Of a stretch of 64,000 nt of DNA, positions 59,413-64,000 are shown piece by piece. Below the pieces are notes generated by a model that was not told the origin of the DNA, made no database searches, and was given only the letters and a program-made list of their open reading frames with translations. This DNA comes from Brevibacillus brevis. GTDB lineage: Bacteria > Bacillota > Bacilli > Brevibacillales > Brevibacillaceae. The stretch is taken from positions 5,486,501 through 5,550,500 of the forward strand of contig NZ_LR134338.1 in the NCBI RefSeq assembly GCF_900637055.1, written 5' to 3'. Numbering within the stretch: the first letter of the stretch is position 1; every line of letters begins with the position of its first letter. The position numbers and the translations under genes are program-made.

Positions 59413-60828
59413 ATGATCAGCTGGGCTGATGTGAATGAAAAAGACTGGTTTTTTAATGAAGTAATGGAGGCCAGCAATTATTTGATGGCTGACGGAGAAC
59501 CGTTCATTCAAGGAATTGCTTATGGCTCCTTTGAAAGCAATGCTCCTTACTTGTATGAGGAACAAAAGGGCTCCACCGGACAAAAAGTATTTACGCTCAC
59601 AGCCAAATTGACACCGAGTGCAGATAACCCCGTCAATGTCTATATTGACGGCACGCAAACCCTTTTCAAAGAAATTCGGCCGAATCAAACAGACCCGAAC
59701 AAAACGGACGTCGAGCTGTATTACGCACCATCTGCCAACTCAGTTGTTGCCTTTTCCAGCTTCGGCAAGCCTGCCTTGGACCGTTTTGGCAAACCGATTC
59801 CCCCCAACTCCTCTTCCTTTGCTTACCCGAACAAACGCCTCGATAACGGAGACACGTATTTCTACAATCCGTTCAGTCGCCAATTCAACGAGTATTTGTA
59901 CGCATATGGACGCTCCTTCAAGCGGATTGATGTGCCAGAAGAGGAATGGAAATCGACACCTGCCCAAGACCTCGCCAAAAAATATATCGGACTCAAGCAA
60001 GACGTCTACATGGTTAGTCCTGCTCCCGGAGCCACGATTTATCTTCCCTACAATCTAAACGGCGTACAGTTGCGCTTCATCTACAACAGCTACGAAAACG
60101 GCGCTCTGTTTATGCGAGGCGGATATTTTTCGGTGAAAAGCCCTGGCGTATGGCGAAACGACCGCTTCTTTCCCAACGCCTACATCAATCGGGCAGAGGC
60201 TTTTCTTCTCATTGACCGGCTTCGGCGCTCTTTTTACCAACGCTTTACGGATTCACAACCTCCCACACAGCGGCTGGATGAATCCCACACGGCATACGAG
60301 GGGCAACGTGTTTTTCGCCTGAACGGTACCTACCCTGCGGGTAAGGAGCTGCTTGCCGTCAAAGTGGATGGAAAAGCGGTGAAAAGCTCGGACTATCAGG
60401 AATTTGATGATCATACGGTTCTGTTCAACATGCCGCTTGCGGCAGGTAAAAACGTTCATTTCTTCTATGTCAAAGAGACGAGCACCCGCTTTGAAGATGT
60501 CGGGCACGAAAAATATATGTACAACAGCAATACCGGGGAAAAAATTGCGCTAAACGGTGGGATGACAGGCAACAAGCCTTCATGGTGGGCACCATCCGTC
60601 CTCTCTATGGAAGACGAGCGGTTTGGCAACGGAGATTACTTGATCGAAGGAATTGCGATCAACAACTTCGTCGATGGAGCGGCTGTCGTCAATCATATGT
60701 ACGAGGTATCGTCATCCAATGCGGAAGAGAAAGAAAAATGGTTCATGCCTTACTCGCTGCTCACCCGGGCACAGGCCGTCTCTTTTTTGAATCGCTTTCG
60801 AAAATGGTCCCTGGAACGGTTTAAATAG
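59413..60828 (+). CDS. Tail protein with two interrupted SLH domains
   Basis: A 471-residue protein that opens with half of an SLH domain (MISWADVNEKDWFFNEVMEASNY), continues through a beta-rich insertion of about 190 residues, and completes the SLH with RFFPNAYINRAEAFLLIDRLRR. A second SLH-like pattern is split the same way: RFEDVGHEKYMY and WWAPSVLSMEDE, then FMPYSLLTRAQAVSFLNRFRKW at the C-terminus. The insertions may be receptor-contacting domains. The ATG at 59413 is chosen for AGGAGG 8 bases upstream. A tail-fibre or adsorption role is likely. Confidence 0.75.
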   Translation: MISWADVNEKDWFFNEVMEASNYLMADGEPFIQGIAYGSFESNAPYLYEEQKGSTGQKVFTLTAKLTPSADNPVNVYIDGTQTLFKEIRPNQTDPNKTDVELYYAPSANSVVAFSSFGKPALDRFGKPIPPNSSSFAYPNKRLDNGDTYFYNPFSRQFNEYLYAYGRSFKRIDVPEEEWKSTPAQDLAKKYIGLKQDVYMVSPAPGATIYLPYNLNGVQLRFIYNSYENGALFMRGGYFSVKSPGVWRNDRFFPNAYINRAEAFLLIDRLRRSFYQRFTDSQPPTQRLDESHTAYEGQRVFRLNGTYPAGKELLAVKVDGKAVKSSDYQEFDDHTVLFNMPLAAGKNVHFFYVKETSTRFEDVGHEKYMYNSNTGEKIALNGGMTGNKPSWWAPSVLSMEDERFGNGDYLIEGIAINNFVDGAAVVNHMYEVSSSNAEEKEKWFMPYSLLTRAQAVSFLNRFRKWSLERFK

Positions 60829-60839
60829 GAGGTGCTTTC

Positions 60840-63800
60840 ATGCAAACGATGTCCAATGAGCTGCGCAGAATTCTCTCCGAAAGACTCAAGCTCGGAGAAT
60901 TATCGAAGCCCGCTTGCCGCGTCGAAGTAGATCGACTCGTCTTCGTGCCGGGCCGTACTGAAGAACTCGATTTCATTATGAGTGATCCGCGAGAAGAGAA
61001 AACATTGACCCGCACCATTATTCAGGATGGTTCAGGAGATGGTGGCACTGCTCTGTCCAAGATTCCTTTTGTCTTTCCCGTAGAGGGCAAAAGCATCCGC
61101 GATATTACAGCCTATATGGGCGACAATCGCAACCACAAAGGGATTGATATCGCTTGTCCAGTCGGTACGCCCATCAAAGCTGCCTGGGCTGGCAAAGTAA
61201 AAAAAGTGACCGTGTCTGAAAAATATACGAGCTTTGGCTTTCGTGTAGAAATTCAGCATGCGGATGGCATGTGGACCCGCTACGCCCATATGAGCGAAAT
61301 CCACGTCAAAACAGGGGATTATGTCACGCAGGGCACCATAATCGGTAAAAGCGGCAATACAGGCGATGTCCGCTCTGCCGGCGTTACGAACATGGGCAGC
61401 TATGACGATCCGAATTCCCCCCGCTCCAAAGGAAGAGGAGCTCATCTGCACTTTGAAGTCTGGAACGGACAAGCCGTTATCGATCCGTTTCCTTATATGA
61501 ATGGCTCGAAGCATCTGTTCGCTGCCTCTTCCAATAACGGCGCAGGAGTCACAACCGATGCCACCTATGTTGGAACACCAGGAGCAACTCTTTTTGACGA
61601 ACGGTTTACCAATAATACGTGGCACACAAAATCTGTCTACAAAGTAGACGAGCTGACCAAAAAGCTATCCATGATCGAGAGAAGCTCGACGGAGCATAGC
61701 AACCTCACCTTTACCTTTGATCCCAAAGGGTACAAGACCGTCTTCCCCTCCCCTACCGTTACAACAGGCATGAATCTCAAGATGACCTCCGTTCACCCCG
61801 GCATTTTTAGCATGGGGTTCTCCACCAACTTCGGTGAAGGTGCTGGCGAGCTGCGCGTTTTTTTCAATGGAAAAATGCAAATCAAGGTCAACAAATTCTC
61901 CGGGACAGAAAACGTAGAGATTCGTGATATCCCCTTTCCCAATGGCGAAACGGAAATCCGTTTCGAGCTGTTCTGGAATGGAAAACAAGTCAATCGCTTT
62001 TCCCTCCAATACATTCAGATCAAGGAATTGCAAGGGCGCCCCGATCTGTACGGGAACAAAGACAAAGTCGATCCGACGGTGCAGCAGGAGTTTTTTGAGG
62101 AACGGGAAATTACGAGCACCTTCATGCCTGGGCAGCCGCGAAAAGTATCGCTCCAGGTCGGAAAGTTTGTCTATATGGACACCCTTACTCTGGACAATAT
62201 TAACCACATCGAAATGGACGACCAGTTTGAAATGGAATCATGTGAGGCACGAATCACGATTTCAAACCCGGGCGGCTACTACAGCCCGGACTACAATCCG
62301 TTTTACTTTCCCGAAACCTACAAGGAAACCCCTTGGTCTTATTTTGTGAACGGATTCCATGTCGGTGTCCTCTCTGAAAATACTCCTGTCCGGATCTACA
62401 TGGGTTATGGTCTGAATTTGATGCGGGTATTTACTGGGCTGATCGACAAGCTCGATTTGAATGGCGAGGAATCGACCATGACCATTTACTGCCGCGATAT
62501 GTACAAAAAGATTTTGAACAAGGTCATTACCGAGGACAAGCAATACCCCCCAGACATCGGACATTCTGCCGCACATGATACCCATGTTTTTTCCTCGATG
62601 TCTCGTCGGGACAAAATCATCTCGATGGCCAAAAAGCAGTCCAAGCAGCAAGGTCCCGAACTCGATTATAAATTTTTGCTTGCCATTGCCGAACATGAGA
62701 CAAAAATGGGGACGCTCGGGAAAGGTCTTCCTCCTGGCGATTTCATTCTCGGGTATGGATGCTATACCGGTGAAAAATGCGACCCGCAATACCAAGGAAT
62801 CGAGCGACAGCTCTATCGCGGAGCCGTTCGCTATCGGGAAGCCATGGCGAGCAAAGGCTGGCGCTTCCAATCAGTCGACGACGTCAAATATTTTTGGCAA
62901 GGAGGAGACAAGGGGGCTTACCAATGGGCGAGCGATACGAATTGGTATAACAGCGTGTGGCAAATCTATCAAAAGTTCCGTTCCAGCACGGAGTTTGATT
63001 CGATCCCTGAGTGGGAGGGTACCGCACCTGTCCCAACTGAACCAACTGCCAAAGCCGCCTACCTCAAATCGGCCATCGTACAAGACTTGATCGCCCATGC
63101 AGGAATGTACGGCTGGCGCAGCAATCCGCAAGACATTTACTACCCGTATGCCATTGTACAAGAGACAAGCTATACCCACGTGACGCAGGCAACAGGCAAG
63201 GTTTTCAAGGCTGTGCCTGATAAAGAGGGCGAATTCGTGGAAGTCGATGCCGAATCCATTCTGACCCCAAAAGGTTGGAAAAATCCTTTTATTGAGCCGC
63301 CCGGACGCAAATTCGAGTCGTATCAATACAAAGTGGGAGAAGCCATCGCGGAAATCATGAAAGATACAGATTTCCGTTCCTATTGTGACCGTTACGGTAC
63401 GTATCGGTTGGAAGAGATTGATATGAATCGACCAATTGTGGCCACTTATACGGAGCACGATAATTTGATCACGATTCATAAGACGATCGATTTTTCCCGT
63501 GGCAGAAGCCATCTGGTCATTCTGGACGAAGAAAATAAGGCTGGTCATTTCGTAGACACCGAGATTTTGATGGAGCTAAAAGGCGAGGTCCGCACAGGCG
63601 TGAGACACGTTCCTTTTGCGAAGACAGACGAATTGAAGCGACTGGCCGCGCGACGATCATTTTTTGATATAAAACGCTTGTGTCGTACGCTGCAAATTTC
63701 CATCCCTGGCAACCCTGCCTTGGATGTCCTCGATCGCATTTACATTATCGACTCCAATACAACGACCCGCGAAGCGTATACCATCAAAGGAATCCGCACG

Positions 63801-63875
63801 ATGTTTGATGCGCAGAACGGCTATATGCAAATCCTCGATTTATTTTGGAGCAACAACGAGGGGGCGATTGTGTAA
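60840..63875 (+). CDS. Tail-associated lysin with M23 peptidase and lysozyme-like domains
   Basis: A 1011-residue tail-tip protein with two wall-cutting domains. Residues about 80-210 are an M23 zinc endopeptidase with complete ligands: His 99 and Asp 103 in NHKGIDIACPVGTP, His 150, and HLHFE (202-206). Residues about 605-715 look like a glucosaminidase/transglycosylase fold with LLAIAEHETKMGTLGKG (acidic Glu) and a KYFWQGGDKGAYQWASDTNWYNSVW core. Flanking parts match prophage tail-endopeptidase (Gp18-like) scaffolds. It starts at ATG behind AGGAGG, 11 bases after the previous gene. Confidence 0.85.
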   Translation: MQTMSNELRRILSERLKLGELSKPACRVEVDRLVFVPGRTEELDFIMSDPREEKTLTRTIIQDGSGDGGTALSKIPFVFPVEGKSIRDITAYMGDNRNHKGIDIACPVGTPIKAAWAGKVKKVTVSEKYTSFGFRVEIQHADGMWTRYAHMSEIHVKTGDYVTQGTIIGKSGNTGDVRSAGVTNMGSYDDPNSPRSKGRGAHLHFEVWNGQAVIDPFPYMNGSKHLFAASSNNGAGVTTDATYVGTPGATLFDERFTNNTWHTKSVYKVDELTKKLSMIERSSTEHSNLTFTFDPKGYKTVFPSPTVTTGMNLKMTSVHPGIFSMGFSTNFGEGAGELRVFFNGKMQIKVNKFSGTENVEIRDIPFPNGETEIRFELFWNGKQVNRFSLQYIQIKELQGRPDLYGNKDKVDPTVQQEFFEEREITSTFMPGQPRKVSLQVGKFVYMDTLTLDNINHIEMDDQFEMESCEARITISNPGGYYSPDYNPFYFPETYKETPWSYFVNGFHVGVLSENTPVRIYMGYGLNLMRVFTGLIDKLDLNGEESTMTIYCRDMYKKILNKVITEDKQYPPDIGHSAAHDTHVFSSMSRRDKIISMAKKQSKQQGPELDYKFLLAIAEHETKMGTLGKGLPPGDFILGYGCYTGEKCDPQYQGIERQLYRGAVRYREAMASKGWRFQSVDDVKYFWQGGDKGAYQWASDTNWYNSVWQIYQKFRSSTEFDSIPEWEGTAPVPTEPTAKAAYLKSAIVQDLIAHAGMYGWRSNPQDIYYPYAIVQETSYTHVTQATGKVFKAVPDKEGEFVEVDAESILTPKGWKNPFIEPPGRKFESYQYKVGEAIAEIMKDTDFRSYCDRYGTYRLEEIDMNRPIVATYTEHDNLITIHKTIDFSRGRSHLVILDEENKAGHFVDTEILMELKGEVRTGVRHVPFAKTDELKRLAARRSFFDIKRLCRTLQISIPGNPALDVLDRIYIIDSNTTTREAYTIKGIRTMFDAQNGYMQILDLFWSNNEGAIV

Positions 63876-64000
63876 TGGCCGGGATTGCCAATGATTATTT
63901 GATTTACCCCATCCTCGATCTGATCCGTGATGAAGTCCACCGAACCACGACCGTCACAGCAGACCCGTTCGAAGAGGAGCCCTCTGTTCGTCTAATCCGG
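63875..64000 (+). CDS. Start of a further tail-locus gene (cut by window edge)
   Basis: The ATG overlaps the previous TAA by one base (TAATG), showing tight coupling. The first 42 residues (MAGIANDYLIYPILDLIRDE and on) are visible. In this position phages often carry a DUF2634- or baseplate-type protein, but the fragment is too short to identify. Confidence 0.7.
   Translation, partial: MAGIANDYLIYPILDLIRDEVHRTTTVTADPFEEEPSVRLIR

Noticed and set aside
53070..64000. Contractile (R-type) tailocin or type VI-like injection system
   Set aside because: No sheath protein, and no ClpV-like or baseplate-spike genes are visible. The tail tube, chaperone and tape measure match the long non-contractile layout.
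1..64000. tRNA, rRNA, tmRNA or integration (att) sites
   Set aside because: No cloverleaf-like sequences, CCA-ended genes or duplicated flanks were noticed on reading. A dedicated search was not possible.

Overview
The window looks like chromosomal DNA of a spore-forming, S-layer-bearing Gram-positive bacterium, most likely Brevibacillus or a close relative in Paenibacillaceae. The signs are a four-gene spore germinant-receptor operon, gatCAB, CamS, PcrB, VanW, strong AGGAGG-type ribosome sites with frequent GTG and TTG starts, CcpA-type (cre) and sigma-54 (SigL) control sites, and SLH (S-layer homology) domains. The genus is inferred from gene content and style; no database search was possible.

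Layout. 1-3.8 kb: the end of an unrecognised gene and two tandem secreted YcdB/YcdC-type proteins. 3.9-20.2 kb, mostly minus strand: gatB-gatA-gatC, a 1.5 kb array of three 517-bp palindromic repeats, psd, a PAS-GGDEF cyclase (plus strand), a TagO-type transferase, rocA behind a sigma-54 promoter, camS, a beta-propeller lipoprotein, ligA and pcrA. 20.2-36.4 kb, accessory: vanW, a DUF418 protein, an MglBAC-type sugar transporter with its own YesMN-type two-component system, a tiny-peptide/ThiF/M50 protease cluster, and an ECF sigma/anti-sigma pair. 36.4-38.6 kb: pcrB, yerC and yerB, which in Bacillus directly precede pcrA, so the accessory block seems to interrupt a conserved gene string. 38.8-48.7 kb: an OmpR-type two-component system, an acetyltransferase, an unusual protozoan-like IMP dehydrogenase, a spore germination operon and an aldo-keto reductase. 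48.7-64 kb: a phage-tail-like locus running off the window.

Two stretches deserve most attention. First, 30.6-33.8 kb encodes an 18-residue peptide too short for ordinary gene callers, then a terminator hairpin, then an E1/ThiF-like adenylyltransferase with an N-terminal peptide-clamp-like domain, an M50 membrane protease with a PqqD-like N-terminus, and a TPR protein. This resembles a microcin C-type layout but lacks the usual C-terminal Asn and a dedicated exporter. It may be an undescribed modified-peptide antibiotic or signal.

Second, 48.7-64 kb carries a leftward regulatory and lysis arm (two sigma factors, a lytic transglycosylase, a kinase-like protein with a degenerate P-loop, small proteins) and a rightward tail arm (tail tube, a tail chaperone with a -1 frameshift, tape measure, two SLH-domain tail proteins, and a two-enzyme tail lysin). 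No head, portal or terminase gene is visible, and a 12-bp motif recurs before several transcription units. The simplest reading is a non-contractile tailocin or domesticated tail that uses SLH domains to hold the S-layer-anchoring wall polymer of related cells.
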